A stretch of 64,000 bases of DNA from assembly GCA_910586305.1 (NCBI GenBank), contig CAJUGS010000004.1, positions 1 to 64,000 on the forward strand. Direction: 5' to 3'. The translations under genes and the position numbers were made by a program. The stretch's first letter is position 1. Each line of letters starts with the position of its first letter. The DNA is from an uncultured Duncaniella sp. (GTDB taxonomy: Bacteria > Bacteroidota > Bacteroidia > Bacteroidales > Muribaculaceae). Shown one piece after another: positions 17,667 through 26,750 of the stretch. The notes beneath the pieces are model-generated. The model was not told where the DNA came from and searched no databases. It saw only the letters and a list, made by a program, of their open reading frames with translations.

Positions 17667-17684
17667 AATACAGACTTACAATAT

Positions 17685-18749
17685 ATGGACTTCAAGATAG
17701 CAGTACTTCCCGGCGACGGAATCGGTCCCGAAATCTCCGTGTGCGGAGTCGAAGTGATGACAGCCGTATGCGAAAAATACGGCCATAAGGTCGAATACCG
17801 CCATGCAATATGCGGCGCCGATGCCATCGACAAGGTCGGCAATCCGTTTCCGGAGGAAACATACCAGACCTGCCTGTGGGCCGATGCAGTGCTTTTTTCT
17901 GCTGTAGGCGACCCGAAATTCGACAACAATCCGAATGCAAAAATCAGACCGGAACAAGGTCTCCTGGCTATGCGCAAACAACTCGGTCTATACGCAAATA
18001 TACGCCCGGTAGAGACCTTCGATTGTCTGCTTCACCACTCTCCGCTGAGACGCGAGATAGTCGAGGGAGCCGACTTCGTGTGCATACGCGAACTCACTGG
18101 TGGAATGTACTTCGGAGAGAAGCTCGAAGGCAACGACCGCGCCTACGACACCAATGCCTATACACGCGAAGAGGTTGAACGCATACTCCACACCGCCTAT
18201 GGTTATGCCCGGCGACGTCGCAAACACCTCACCGTCGTAGACAAAGCCAACGTACTTGCCTCCAGTCGTCTATGGCGCAAAGTAGCCCAAGAAATCGCAC
18301 CTGCATATCCTGATGTAGAAACCGACTATATGTATGTTGACAATGCCGCAATGCGTATGATTCAGGATCCGCGTTTCTTTGACGTGATGGTAACTGAAAA
18401 CACGTTCGGCGACATTCTCACCGACGAAGGCTCAGTCATCTCCGGTTCAATGGGGCTCCTGCCGTCAGCCTCGACTGGCGAGAAGACTCCGGTATTCGAA
18501 CCAATCCATGGCTCATGGCCCCAGGCGAAAGGAAAGAATATAGCCAATCCACTTGCACAGATACTTTCTGTGGCAATGTTGTTCGAATACTTCGATCTTC
18601 TCGACGAAGGCCGCCTCATCCGAGAGGCTGTCAACGCATCACTTGATGCCAATGTCCGCACCCCGGAAATACAGATTCCCGACGGTCCGGCCTACGGTAC
18701 AAAGGAAGTGGGTGAATGGATAACCGATTATATACGCCGACACGCCTGA
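17685..18749 (+). CDS. leuB: 3-isopropylmalate dehydrogenase
   Basis: NAD-dependent oxidative decarboxylation of 3-isopropylmalate, giving the leucine precursor; it also acts on 3-methylmalate in the citramalate route. The 354 residues have the family start KIAVLPGDGIGPEI, the substrate-binding RELTGGMYFGEK, DKANVLASSRLWR, and the NAD-binding GSMGLLPSASTG. It ends the operon, followed by a terminator about 95 bases on. Confidence 0.97.
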   Translation: MDFKIAVLPGDGIGPEISVCGVEVMTAVCEKYGHKVEYRHAICGADAIDKVGNPFPEETYQTCLWADAVLFSAVGDPKFDNNPNAKIRPEQGLLAMRKQLGLYANIRPVETFDCLLHHSPLRREIVEGADFVCIRELTGGMYFGEKLEGNDRAYDTNAYTREEVERILHTAYGYARRRRKHLTVVDKANVLASSRLWRKVAQEIAPAYPDVETDYMYVDNAAMRMIQDPRFFDVMVTENTFGDILTDEGSVISGSMGLLPSASTGEKTPVFEPIHGSWPQAKGKNIANPLAQILSVAMLFEYFDLLDEGRLIREAVNASLDANVRTPEIQIPDGPAYGTKEVGEWITDYIRRHA

Positions 18750-18843
18750 ACCAACCCCGTCATTAAAGCAGCCACATCTCTTAACACCTACGCACGAGAC
18801 ACACGCACGATATGGAACGTTGTCTCGCAAAGGTATACCAAGG

Positions 18844-18864
18844 AGAAGCGGCTGCTTCTTTTTT
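18844..18864 (+). terminator. Terminator after leuB
   Basis: AGAAGC (18844-18849) and GCTTCT (18854-18859) pair around GGCT and run into T at 18859-18864; flanking CCAA and TTGG may extend the stem. It separates the leu operon from the next promoter. Confidence 0.65.
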
Positions 18865-18874
18865 GGTGTTATTG

Positions 18875-18909
18875 TTGTAACGATAATTTGTGAAAATTGA
18901 CTATCTTTG
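18875..18909 (+). promoter_or_regulatory. Promoter of the deoxyhexose-type operon
   Basis: TATCTTTG at 18902-18909 is a clean -7 element 32 bases before the FucO-like ATG. The -33 is less certain; TTG at 18875-18877 is at 24-base spacing, and TTTG at 18887-18890 is too close. Confidence 0.55.
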
Positions 18910-18940
18910 CATCTGTAACTAATACCAATTACATTAAATC

Positions 18941-20095
18941 ATGATTAACCGTTTTATCCTCAACGAAGTATCTTATTTCGGCCCCGGAGCACGCAAGATG
19001 CTCCCCGAAGCAGTGAAACAAATTGGCAAGCAGAAGGCCCTCGTAGTAACCGATCCGGGCCTCATAAAATTCGGCGTGGCCAAAATGGTTACTGACGTGC
19101 TCGACGAGGCAGGTATCAGATATGAAATTTTCTCGGATGTAAAGCCCAACCCCACCGTGAGCAACGTCCGCAACGGCATTGAGGCCTTCAAGGCTGCCGA
19201 AGCCGACTTCATCGTAGCCATTGGCGGAGGCTCGTCTATTGACACAGCCAAGGGTATCAGCATCGTTATCAACAACCCCGAATTTGCCGACATCGTATCG
19301 CTCGAAGGATGCGCTCCGACCACACACAAGGGTGTGCCCATCATAGCTCTTCCCACCACTGCAGGAACCGCTGCAGAGACCACTATCAATTATGTGATTA
19401 TCGACGAGGAGAAGCAAAAGAAAATGGTGTGTGTCGACCCCAACGACATACCGGCAGTAGCCATCATCGATGCCGAACTCATGTACAGCCTCCCCAAGAG
19501 CCTCACAGCAGCCACCGGTATGGACGCCTTGACCCATGCAATCGAAGGCTACATCACCAAAGGCGCGTGGGAAATGTCCGATATGTTTGAGATCGAGGCA
19601 GTCCGCATGATAAGCAAATATCTTCCTGTCGCTGTGGAAGAGCCATCCAACGCAGATGCCCGCAACGGTATGGCTGTAGCCCAGTACATCGCCGGTATGG
19701 CCTTCTCCAATGTAGGCCTGGGCCTCGTACACGGTATGGCTCATCCTCTCGGTTCGCTTTTCGACATACCCCACGGCGTGGCCAACGCCCTTCTCCTCCC
19801 CACCATCATGCGTTTCAACATGGAGAAGTGCCTTGACAAATATCCCGCAATAGCAAGAGCAATGGGTGTCAACACCACTGGAATGACTGCTGAAGAAGCT
19901 TCTGTAGCAGCCTGCGATGCCGTACAGGCTCTCGCTGTCAAGGTGGGTATTCCCCAGCATCTCTCCGAGCTCGGTATCACCGAAAATGACATACCTCGTC
20001 TGGCCGAACAGGCTCTCTCTGACGTATGCACACCCGGAAATCCCCGAGAAGTGACACTCAACGACATCGAAGATTTATATAAAAAAGTGCTCTAA
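18941..20095 (+). CDS. FucO-like iron-dependent alcohol dehydrogenase
   Basis: A 384-residue group III alcohol dehydrogenase similar in length and pattern to lactaldehyde reductase FucO, which reduces L-lactaldehyde to 1,2-propanediol with NADH. NAD motif GGGSSIDTAKG (about residues 92-102), LPTTAGTAAETT, and metal ligands in GMDALTHAIEG and GLVHGMAHPLGSLFDIPHGVANA are present. It is first of a four-gene operon; its TAA abuts the next ATG. Lactaldehyde is the end product of L-fucose and L-rhamnose breakdown, which suits the neighbours. Other small aldehydes are possible substrates. Confidence 0.85.
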   Translation: MINRFILNEVSYFGPGARKMLPEAVKQIGKQKALVVTDPGLIKFGVAKMVTDVLDEAGIRYEIFSDVKPNPTVSNVRNGIEAFKAAEADFIVAIGGGSSIDTAKGISIVINNPEFADIVSLEGCAPTTHKGVPIIALPTTAGTAAETTINYVIIDEEKQKKMVCVDPNDIPAVAIIDAELMYSLPKSLTAATGMDALTHAIEGYITKGAWEMSDMFEIEAVRMISKYLPVAVEEPSNADARNGMAVAQYIAGMAFSNVGLGLVHGMAHPLGSLFDIPHGVANALLLPTIMRFNMEKCLDKYPAIARAMGVNTTGMTAEEASVAACDAVQALAVKVGIPQHLSELGITENDIPRLAEQALSDVCTPGNPREVTLNDIEDLYKKVL

Positions 20096-21028
20096 ATGGA
20101 ATTTCACGATTTAGGAAAAACCGGGATGAAGGTGTCGGCTCTTAGCTTCGGCGCATCATCACTCGGCGGAGTCTTCCACGACATCAACGAAGCCCGTGCT
20201 CTCGAGGCTGTCCATGTAGCTGTCGACAGCGGAATGAACTTCATAGATGTCTCTCCATACTACGGCCACTATAAGGCCGAGACCGTGCTTGGCAAAGCAC
20301 TGCGCGACATTCCCCGCAACAAATATTATCTATCCACCAAGGTGGGAAGATATGGTAAAGACGGCGTGAACACATGGGACTATTCAGCCCGTCGCGCCAA
20401 AGAGAGCGTCTATGAGAGCATGGAACGTCTCGGCCTTGACTATATCGACCTCATCAACGTTCACGACATCGAGTTTGCCGACCTCAACCAGGTGGCAAAC
20501 GAGACCCTTCCGGCTCTCGCCGAACTGCGTGAACAAGGCCTCGTGGGCCACGTCGGAATCACTGACCTTCAGCCCGAAAACATCAAGTGGGTTGTCGAGA
20601 ACACCCCTGACGGAATGGTAGAAACCATCATGAATTTCTGCCATTTCACCCTAAATGACGACCTCCTGCTCGACTATCTTGACTTCTTCGAGGAGAGGGG
20701 AATAGGCGTGATCAGCGCATCACCACTCTCCATGGGTCTTCTCTCACGACGTGGAGTTCCCGCATGGCATCCCGCTCCCGCATCGCTCGTCGAGGCTTGC
20801 CGCAAGGCCGTGGACCATTGCGAGGCAAAAGGCTATCCAATCGAGAAACTTGCGGTGCAGTATGCAATCAGCAACCCGCGCATTGCCACCACGCTTTTCA
20901 GCTCGGCCAACCCCGACAATGTAAAAAAGAACATCCGGTTTGTCGAAGAACCTATGGACGAAGTCCTTGTCAAAGAAGTGAAGGAAATCATAGGTGACCA
21001 GACACGTGTGCGCTGGAAGAACTCGTGA
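20096..21028 (+). CDS. Aldo-keto reductase, L-fucose/L-galactose dehydrogenase-like
   Basis: A 310-residue TIM-barrel NAD(P) oxidoreductase. The catalytic tetrad is visible: Asp in NFIDVSPYYGHYKAE, Tyr in the same segment, Lys in YYLSTKVGRYG, and His in LINVHDIE. The overall pattern resembles the L-galactose/L-fucose dehydrogenase branch, which oxidises the free sugar at C1 to a lactone. The next gene is a lactonase-like amidohydrolase, which is the expected following step. The sugar is inferred from context, not proven. Confidence 0.78.
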   Translation: MEFHDLGKTGMKVSALSFGASSLGGVFHDINEARALEAVHVAVDSGMNFIDVSPYYGHYKAETVLGKALRDIPRNKYYLSTKVGRYGKDGVNTWDYSARRAKESVYESMERLGLDYIDLINVHDIEFADLNQVANETLPALAELREQGLVGHVGITDLQPENIKWVVENTPDGMVETIMNFCHFTLNDDLLLDYLDFFEERGIGVISASPLSMGLLSRRGVPAWHPAPASLVEACRKAVDHCEAKGYPIEKLAVQYAISNPRIATTLFSSANPDNVKKNIRFVEEPMDEVLVKEVKEIIGDQTRVRWKNS

Positions 21029-21030
21029 TT

Positions 21031-21954
21031 ATGAAGCACTACATCATAGATTCACATTCCCATCTGTGGCTGAGACAGGACACCGTGGTCAACGGACTCC
21101 CTATCCGCCCGCTGCCCAACGGTCGAGCCGACTTCATGGGCGAGGAGCGCCAGATGCTCCCGCCTTTTATGACAGACGGACGAAACACCGCTGAGATTTT
21201 CCTATCCAACATGGACTATGCCCAGGTGGCAGCCGCCGTGGTGGTGCAGGAATTCATCGATGGTGAACAGAACGAATACCTGCGCGAAGTAGCCGCCAAG
21301 TACCCCGACCGATTCTTCGTCAGCGGTATGTGCGACTTCCGTCGTCCCGGCTTCCTTCCCAAGGCCATCAGCCTGCTCGATGAAGGATTCAAAGGACTCA
21401 CCATCCCCGGCCACCGTCTGCCCATGGGCAAAGACAGAATGTGGCTCAACTCTCCGGAGATGGTGGAACTGTTCAAAGAGATGGAGCGTCGTGGAGCCAT
21501 CCTATCGCTCTGTCTTGCCGACGGTGCCACACAGGTCGGAGAGGTAAAGGAGGTAATACAGGAATGTCCGGAGCTGAAAATCGCAATAGGACATTTCGGC
21601 ATGGTGACCACAGACGGCTGGATGGAGCAGATAAAGCTTGCCGAAGCAAGCAATGTAATGGTGGAAAGCGGAGGAATAACATGGCTCTTCAATTCAGAAT
21701 TCTATCCATTCCCTTCGGCGGTACGCGCCATTCGTGAAGCAGCCGACGCAGTGGGATGGGACAAACTCATGTGGGGTTCAGACTACCCGCGCACCATCAC
21801 GGCAATCACCTACCGTATGTCCTATGACTTCATCACAAAGTCGACCGAGCTTACCGAAGAGCAGAAACACCTCTTCCTCGGCGACAATGCCCGACGCTTC
21901 TTCGGATTCGGAAGTCTACCCGACCTGCCATACATAAAGAATATGTCAGAATAA
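21031..21954 (+). CDS. Amidohydrolase, probable sugar lactonase
   Basis: A 307-residue amidohydrolase-2 protein (COG3618-like). Metal-site residues: DSHSHLW (residues 6-12), the middle His in AIGHFGMV, and the late Asp in WGSDYPRT. Family members include L-fuconolactonase and L-rhamnono-lactonase. Downstream of a sugar dehydrogenase it would open the lactone to the aldonate. An upstream GTG (21025) gives two more residues; ATG 21031 gives the family start MKHYIIDSHSH. It ends 18 bases before the Zn dehydrogenase. Confidence 0.78.
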   Translation: MKHYIIDSHSHLWLRQDTVVNGLPIRPLPNGRADFMGEERQMLPPFMTDGRNTAEIFLSNMDYAQVAAAVVVQEFIDGEQNEYLREVAAKYPDRFFVSGMCDFRRPGFLPKAISLLDEGFKGLTIPGHRLPMGKDRMWLNSPEMVELFKEMERRGAILSLCLADGATQVGEVKEVIQECPELKIAIGHFGMVTTDGWMEQIKLAEASNVMVESGGITWLFNSEFYPFPSAVRAIREAADAVGWDKLMWGSDYPRTITAITYRMSYDFITKSTELTEEQKHLFLGDNARRFFGFGSLPDLPYIKNMSE

Positions 21955-21972
21955 CACACATTTAAGTAAGTT

Positions 21973-22995
21973 ATGAAAGCAGTAAAAATCACAGCTCCCG
22001 GACGCGTAGTCATTGAGGAGCAGACCAAACCGGTCATCTCGCCCGATGAGGTGCTGGTAAAAATATGCTATGTCGGCTTCTGCGGATCCGACCTCAACAC
22101 ATTCCGTGGCAAAAACCCCATGGCCATCTCCCCCGTCATTCCCGGCCACGAAATCGGAGGTATAGTTGAGGAAATCGGTTCTGACGTACCTACCGGACTC
22201 CTTGAGAAAGGAATGAGCGTGACTGTTAACCCCTACACAGCCTGCGGTAAATGTTCGTCATGCCGTCGCGGACGTCCCAACGCCTGCCGTCACAACGAGA
22301 CAATGGGTGTGCAGCGCAACGGAGCAATGACCGATTACATCGCTGTCCCCTGGTCAAAGATAATTCCCGCCCAAGGCCTAACACCGCGCGAATGTGCTCT
22401 CGTAGAGCCGATGAGTGTTGGATTCCATGCCGTTGACCGTGCTGCTGTGACCGACATTGACACCGTAGCTGTGATCGGATGCGGAATGATTGGTCTCGGT
22501 GCAATCGTTCGCGCCGCACTCCGCGGAGCCACCGTGATAGCCATCGATCTTGACGACGAGAAACTCGCGCTTGCTCGTGAACTCGGTGCCACCTACTCCA
22601 TTAATTCCGCCACATCCAATCTCGCCGACGAACTCAGCCGTCTCACCGACGGTCATGGTCCCGACGTCGTGATAGAAGCCGTAGGCTCACCATTCACATA
22701 TGTCGCAGCCGTCGACAACGTAGCGTTCTGTGGTCGCGTCGTATGCATCGGATATGCCAAGGACGACGTCTCGTTCCACACCAAACTTTTCGTACAGAAA
22801 GAGCTTGATATCCGTGGCTCACGCAACGCAATGCCCAACGATTTCGCAGCCGTTATACGCTACTTCCTTGCCGGCGGACGCAAACACGCTGAAAAACTCA
22901 TCTCGGCCACAGTGAAACCCGAAGAGACAGGCGATGCACTCGCCAAGTGGGACGCAGCTCCCGGCAAAGTATTCCGCATACTTGTGGAATTCTGA
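21973..22995 (+). CDS. Zinc alcohol dehydrogenase, sugar-acid type
   Basis: A 340-residue medium-chain dehydrogenase: catalytic zinc residues in CGSDLNTF and GHEIGG, structural zinc cysteines in CGKCSSCRRGRPNAC, NAD fold VIGCGMIGLGA. It resembles the sorbitol/L-galactonate/L-gulonate oxidoreductase branch. In this operon it probably oxidises an aldonate such as L-galactonate or L-fuconate at a secondary alcohol. No dehydratase or aldolase is nearby, so the pathway is incomplete in the window. A 22-base hairpin follows. Confidence 0.82.
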   Translation: MKAVKITAPGRVVIEEQTKPVISPDEVLVKICYVGFCGSDLNTFRGKNPMAISPVIPGHEIGGIVEEIGSDVPTGLLEKGMSVTVNPYTACGKCSSCRRGRPNACRHNETMGVQRNGAMTDYIAVPWSKIIPAQGLTPRECALVEPMSVGFHAVDRAAVTDIDTVAVIGCGMIGLGAIVRAALRGATVIAIDLDDEKLALARELGATYSINSATSNLADELSRLTDGHGPDVVIEAVGSPFTYVAAVDNVAFCGRVVCIGYAKDDVSFHTKLFVQKELDIRGSRNAMPNDFAAVIRYFLAGGRKHAEKLISATVKPEETGDALAKWDAAPGKVFRILVEF

Positions 22996-23015
22996 TTTTA
23001 CTGACAGATACTTTA

Positions 23016-23065
23016 TAATACAGACAGAGGGTGTATCCGCAATGATACACCCTCTGTCTGTATTA
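23016..23065. terminator. Bidirectional terminator, 22-base perfect stem
   Basis: Bases 23016-23037 and 23044-23065 are perfect inverted copies around the six-base loop CGCAAT. It lies between two convergent operons (Zn dehydrogenase on +, LytTR regulator on -) and AT-rich flanks on both sides supply T tracts in each direction. Confidence 0.88.
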
Positions 23066-23077
23066 ATATATCTCTAT

Positions 23078-23794
23078 CTATTCCGACGGAGTATGTGAGG
23101 CGATGTAAGCGGCCACAGATGGTCGGTAACTGTCTCCGACCGGGATATCCCGTCCTGCCACCACCACCTTCTGGCGGTCTATGCGTGAAATTCGGTCGAT
23201 ACTAACTATGTAACTGCGATGAACCCTCATGAAGTCCGACGAAGGAAGATGGCGTTCTATGCCTTTCATAGACGATAGTGTAACAACTGTCCGACCTTCG
23301 GCCAAATGTATTTTCACATAGTCCTTCAAACCCTCCACCATCACAATATCCGGTGTATTAATCTGCATCATGCCCCGGTCTACCTTCACCAGCAACCGGC
23401 CATCGGCACCACCCGGCACACATCGTGCCAGGCATTTGTCCCTGATGCGCAGGGCTGCAGCTGTGAACTCTTCAAAGCTCACAGGTTTCACAAGATAATC
23501 GGTAGCCCCCACTCTGAATGCATCTATAGCATACTCACTATATGCAGTGACAAAAACTACCTGTACATTTTTAGGGACAATACGGGCAAACTCCATACCG
23601 CTGAGCTGTGACATTCTGATATCAAGAAACACGGCATCCACTTCGCCGTCCATAATAGGCTTGATTGCCTCGCGAGCCGATCCATATGTTCCGACGAGTG
23701 ACAAAAAAGGTGTCTTTTCGACATACGATGCAATCAGACGTGCGGCAAGAGGCTCATCGTCAATCACACAGCAGCGTATTTCATCATCATTCAT
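23078..23794 (-). CDS. LytTR response regulator
   Basis: A 238-residue response regulator: a receiver domain with acidic pair in CCVIDDEP and phosphoacceptor Asp58 in AVFLDIRMSQLSGME, then a LytTR DNA-binding domain at about 130-235 (DIVMVEGLKDYVKIHL, MKGIERHLPSSDFMRVHRSYIVSIDRI). It overlaps the kinase gene by four bases, so the pair is coupled. It is last of an efflux operon and likely controls that operon or envelope targets. Confidence 0.95.
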   Translation of the reverse strand: MNDDEIRCCVIDDEPLAARLIASYVEKTPFLSLVGTYGSAREAIKPIMDGEVDAVFLDIRMSQLSGMEFARIVPKNVQVVFVTAYSEYAIDAFRVGATDYLVKPVSFEEFTAAALRIRDKCLARCVPGGADGRLLVKVDRGMMQINTPDIVMVEGLKDYVKIHLAEGRTVVTLSSMKGIERHLPSSDFMRVHRSYIVSIDRISRIDRQKVVVAGRDIPVGDSYRPSVAAYIASHTPSE

Positions 23795-24771
23795 AACTGT
23801 ATTCTCATTTGAGCTACAAATATAGCTGGTTGCGACGATATTTCCAACCGTGCACGACTGCCGTATATGAGTCGCAGACGGCGACGAAGATTCTCAAGTC
23901 CCATTCCGCCACGACCCTCAGCATCTCTATCGTCAGCAACTGAATTGGCAACGTCACACTCCACTTCTCCCCTTTCACTTGCCGAAATCCTGATGGTGAC
24001 ATACGAACCGGTCGTTCCGGCATTACCATGCTTGAACGCATTTTCTACAAGTGTGATGAAAAGCATCGACGCAATCTCGGCATTCTCCATACCTGCTGCC
24101 ACCTCCTCGGCAATACTGACATTCACACCCTCTCCAAGCCTCATCTGCATCAGCCGGACATAGTCGCGCACAAACGCCACCTCACGTCCCAGCTTCACCG
24201 TGGGATTGTCGGCCTCGTAAAGGGCATAACGCAGCAACGCGCTAAGACGATGTACGGCATCTCTTGCCAACGGAGGATCAATTTCCGTGAGAGCATAAAC
24301 CGTGTTGAGCGAATTGAACAGAAAATGTGGATTGAGCTGGCTCTTGAGGTGCTTGAGTTCTTCCTCGCGATGGGTCTCCTCTATTTTCCTCACTCTTTCG
24401 CTAAGCCTCATAGCCACACTTAGACCCATGGTGAGCAACAGCATGACTCCGTCACGAATAACAATATTTATGACTGGAGGATGACGTTGAGTGAAATGTC
24501 CCATATATTCGGACATTATATAAAACACTGTGCCTCCTACAATAAGCATGGCACAACTGCCAAGCACAAACCTGGCTCGCGACATACCCGGCCCTGCCAA
24601 GAAATACTCGACATAAAAAACCAAAACGAAAACACTTACTTTGAGATATGGTATCCACCTCGTACAGCCGACATCGAAAGGCCTGTTCCCGATCATGACA
24701 ACCTCTGGAAGGATGAAAATCATGACCACCACAACGAGATGAATCATTATGCGTGACAAACGGTTATTCAT
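23791..24771 (-). CDS. LytS-like sensor histidine kinase
   Basis: A 326-residue membrane kinase. Four hydrophobic segments fill residues 8 to about 122; then a coiled coil and the His_kinase (PF06580) motif QLNPHFLFNSLNTVYAL with His149, and a C-terminal ATPase domain with VENAFKHGN and GMGLENLRRRL. It has no periplasmic sensor domain, so it probably senses within the membrane. Start: ATG 24771 overlaps the permease stop by eight bases; an ATG at 24795 is also in frame. Confidence 0.92.
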   Translation of the reverse strand: MNNRLSRIMIHLVVVVMIFILPEVVMIGNRPFDVGCTRWIPYLKVSVFVLVFYVEYFLAGPGMSRARFVLGSCAMLIVGGTVFYIMSEYMGHFTQRHPPVINIVIRDGVMLLLTMGLSVAMRLSERVRKIEETHREEELKHLKSQLNPHFLFNSLNTVYALTEIDPPLARDAVHRLSALLRYALYEADNPTVKLGREVAFVRDYVRLMQMRLGEGVNVSIAEEVAAGMENAEIASMLFITLVENAFKHGNAGTTGSYVTIRISASERGEVECDVANSVADDRDAEGRGGMGLENLRRRLRLIYGSRARLEISSQPAIFVAQMRIQL

Positions 24772-25999
24772 AGCGTATGGCCTCAATTGGATCAAGATTG
24801 GAGGCTTTCATGGCAGGAACCCACCCGAAAAAGACTCCGGTGAAAGTGCAGACAGCAAAACTCAATACTATGGACGAAGCCAGTATCGACACAGGCCATG
24901 CTGCAATAGCATGAACAGCCCATGTGGCAATGCATCCGACCACAACACCTATGACGCCGCCTGTCACAGAGATAATCACAGCCTCTATAAGGAACTGCAG
25001 GAGGATATCTATTCCCCTCGCTCCTATACTCATACGCAGACCTATCTCGCGAGTACGCTCTGTGACCGAGACATACATCATGTTCATGATGCCGATACCG
25101 CCCACCAGAAGAGATATAAAGGCAATGCAGGTGAGCAACACTGTCATCATATCCGAGGTAGAGTTCATCATCTCGCTCAGCTCCTGCTGCGAACGTATAT
25201 CAAAATTGTCTTCGTCGCCATCACCGAGCCTGTGGTTGGAACGAAGTATTCCCGTTATTTCGTTGGTAGCGGCCTCGGTCATTTCTTCCGAAAGCGCCGA
25301 TGCGAAAATAGAGCCAAGATAGTCGACGGCAAGGAGGCGCTTCATCACTGTAGTATAGGGGGCGATCACCACATCGTCCTGATCCATACCCATTGAATTG
25401 GTCCCTTTGCTTTTAAGTACACCAATCACTGTGAAAGGGACCTTGCCGAATCTCACAACCTTCCCTATCGGATTCTCTCCGCCGGGAAAAAGGTTGTCGA
25501 CTACGGTCTTGCCGAGAAGGCACACCTTTGCCGCCGACTTTATATCTGACTCTGTAAACATCTCGCCATCATCGATAGCGAGTTTGCGTATATCCATATA
25601 TTCCGGTGTCACCCCGCTGATACTTGACGGCCAGTTGTTATTGCCCACTACCATCTGGCCCGAGCTCTGCACCATCGGACTGACTGCCGACAGATATGCG
25701 GTGCGGTCGCGCAGTGCCTCATAATCAGCAATCTTGAGTGTCTGCATATCGTCGGCACTCTGACGCACACCACCGCGCTGCATATTGCCGGGATGTATCA
25801 TGATCATATTGCTGCCCATCTCTGATATCTGGGCTTTAATGCTGTCCTTGGAGCCTTGGCCTATGGCAAGCATACATATCACGGCAGATATACCTATGAT
25901 AATGCCAAGCATCGTGAGCACCGCCCGCAGCTTATTGCGGTTGAGAGCTCTGACAGCTATTTTGAGAAGATTGAAGAAATTCATTGTTTCAGTCGTCAT
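24764..25999 (-). CDS. MacB-type ABC transporter permease
   Basis: A 411-residue permease with the MacB/FtsX layout: one N-terminal membrane helix (LRAVLTMLGIIIGISAVICML), a large periplasmic domain of about 230 residues, and three C-terminal membrane segments (VLLTCIAFISLLVGGIGIMNMMYVSVTERTREIGLRMSIGA). With the separate ATPase and HlyD/TolC-type proteins it forms a tripartite pump that moves substrates from the periplasm outward. An ATG at 25984 is an alternative start that avoids the 11-base overlap with the ATPase. Confidence 0.94.
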   Translation of the reverse strand: MTTETMNFFNLLKIAVRALNRNKLRAVLTMLGIIIGISAVICMLAIGQGSKDSIKAQISEMGSNMIMIHPGNMQRGGVRQSADDMQTLKIADYEALRDRTAYLSAVSPMVQSSGQMVVGNNNWPSSISGVTPEYMDIRKLAIDDGEMFTESDIKSAAKVCLLGKTVVDNLFPGGENPIGKVVRFGKVPFTVIGVLKSKGTNSMGMDQDDVVIAPYTTVMKRLLAVDYLGSIFASALSEEMTEAATNEITGILRSNHRLGDGDEDNFDIRSQQELSEMMNSTSDMMTVLLTCIAFISLLVGGIGIMNMMYVSVTERTREIGLRMSIGARGIDILLQFLIEAVIISVTGGVIGVVVGCIATWAVHAIAAWPVSILASSIVLSFAVCTFTGVFFGWVPAMKASNLDPIEAIRYE

Positions 26000-26735
26000 T
26001 TACCGGCAGTGAGGCCAGCATTTCGGCAGCCGAGGCCGGTGATGGATTTAGTGTGTCGGAGACTATCTTGCCATCACGCAACACGATGTTGCGCGACGAA
26101 TAGGCTGCAAGCTCCGGATTATGTGTCACAAATATGATGGTGCGTCCACGAGCGTAGAGTTCCTGAAAAAGTACAAGCACACTCATCGACGTGCGCGTGT
26201 CGAGATTGCCGGTGGCCTCATCAGCCAAGATAAGCACCGGATCATTGACCAGAGCACGGGCTATGGCCACACGCTGCTGCTGTCCTCCACTCATCTGATT
26301 GCTAAGATGGTTTAGGCGGTCGGAAAGCCCGACTGCCACAAGAGCGTCAACAGCCCGGCGATGTCTCTCCTTGGCCGAGACATCGGGATTATAGAGAAGA
26401 GGCAACTCGACATTCTCTATCGCGGATGTCTTGGGCAGAAGATTGTAGTTCTGAAACACAAATCCTATTTTCCGATTGCGCAACCTCGCACGCTCGTTCT
26501 TGCTCATATCCTTCACCTGCACCCCGTCAAGCACATACTCTCCGGATGTAGGAGTGTCAAGACAGCCGAGGGTATTGAGCAGCGTAGATTTGCCTGAACC
26601 GGATGTTCCCATTATAGTGACGAATTCCCCTTCTCGAATGGTGAACGACACTCCGCGCAGGGCGTGGACAGTCTCACCGCCCACTTTGAAATCCCTGCGG
26701 AGGTCTCTCACACATATTATCTCTCTATCAGACAT
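25989..26735 (-). CDS. MacB-type ABC transporter ATPase
   Basis: A 248-residue cytoplasmic ATPase: Walker A GTSGSGKSTLL, signature NQMSGGQQQRVAIARAL, Walker B VLILADEATGNLD, and the switch His in TIIFVTHNPELA. Belongs to the LolD/MacB branch. In Proteobacteria MacB is often one chain; here ATPase and permease are separate overlapping genes. It powers the pump whose other parts flank it. Confidence 0.96.
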   Translation of the reverse strand: MSDREIICVRDLRRDFKVGGETVHALRGVSFTIREGEFVTIMGTSGSGKSTLLNTLGCLDTPTSGEYVLDGVQVKDMSKNERARLRNRKIGFVFQNYNLLPKTSAIENVELPLLYNPDVSAKERHRRAVDALVAVGLSDRLNHLSNQMSGGQQQRVAIARALVNDPVLILADEATGNLDTRTSMSVLVLFQELYARGRTIIFVTHNPELAAYSSRNIVLRDGKIVSDTLNPSPASAAEMLASLPVNDD

Positions 26736-26750
26736 AGGCCGGAATGTTTT

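Noticed and set aside
18929..19960. 343-residue open frame on the minus strand
   Set aside because: It lies antisense over the FucO-like gene; composition is His/Gly/Val-rich without any domain, as expected of a shadow frame in GC-rich codon usage.
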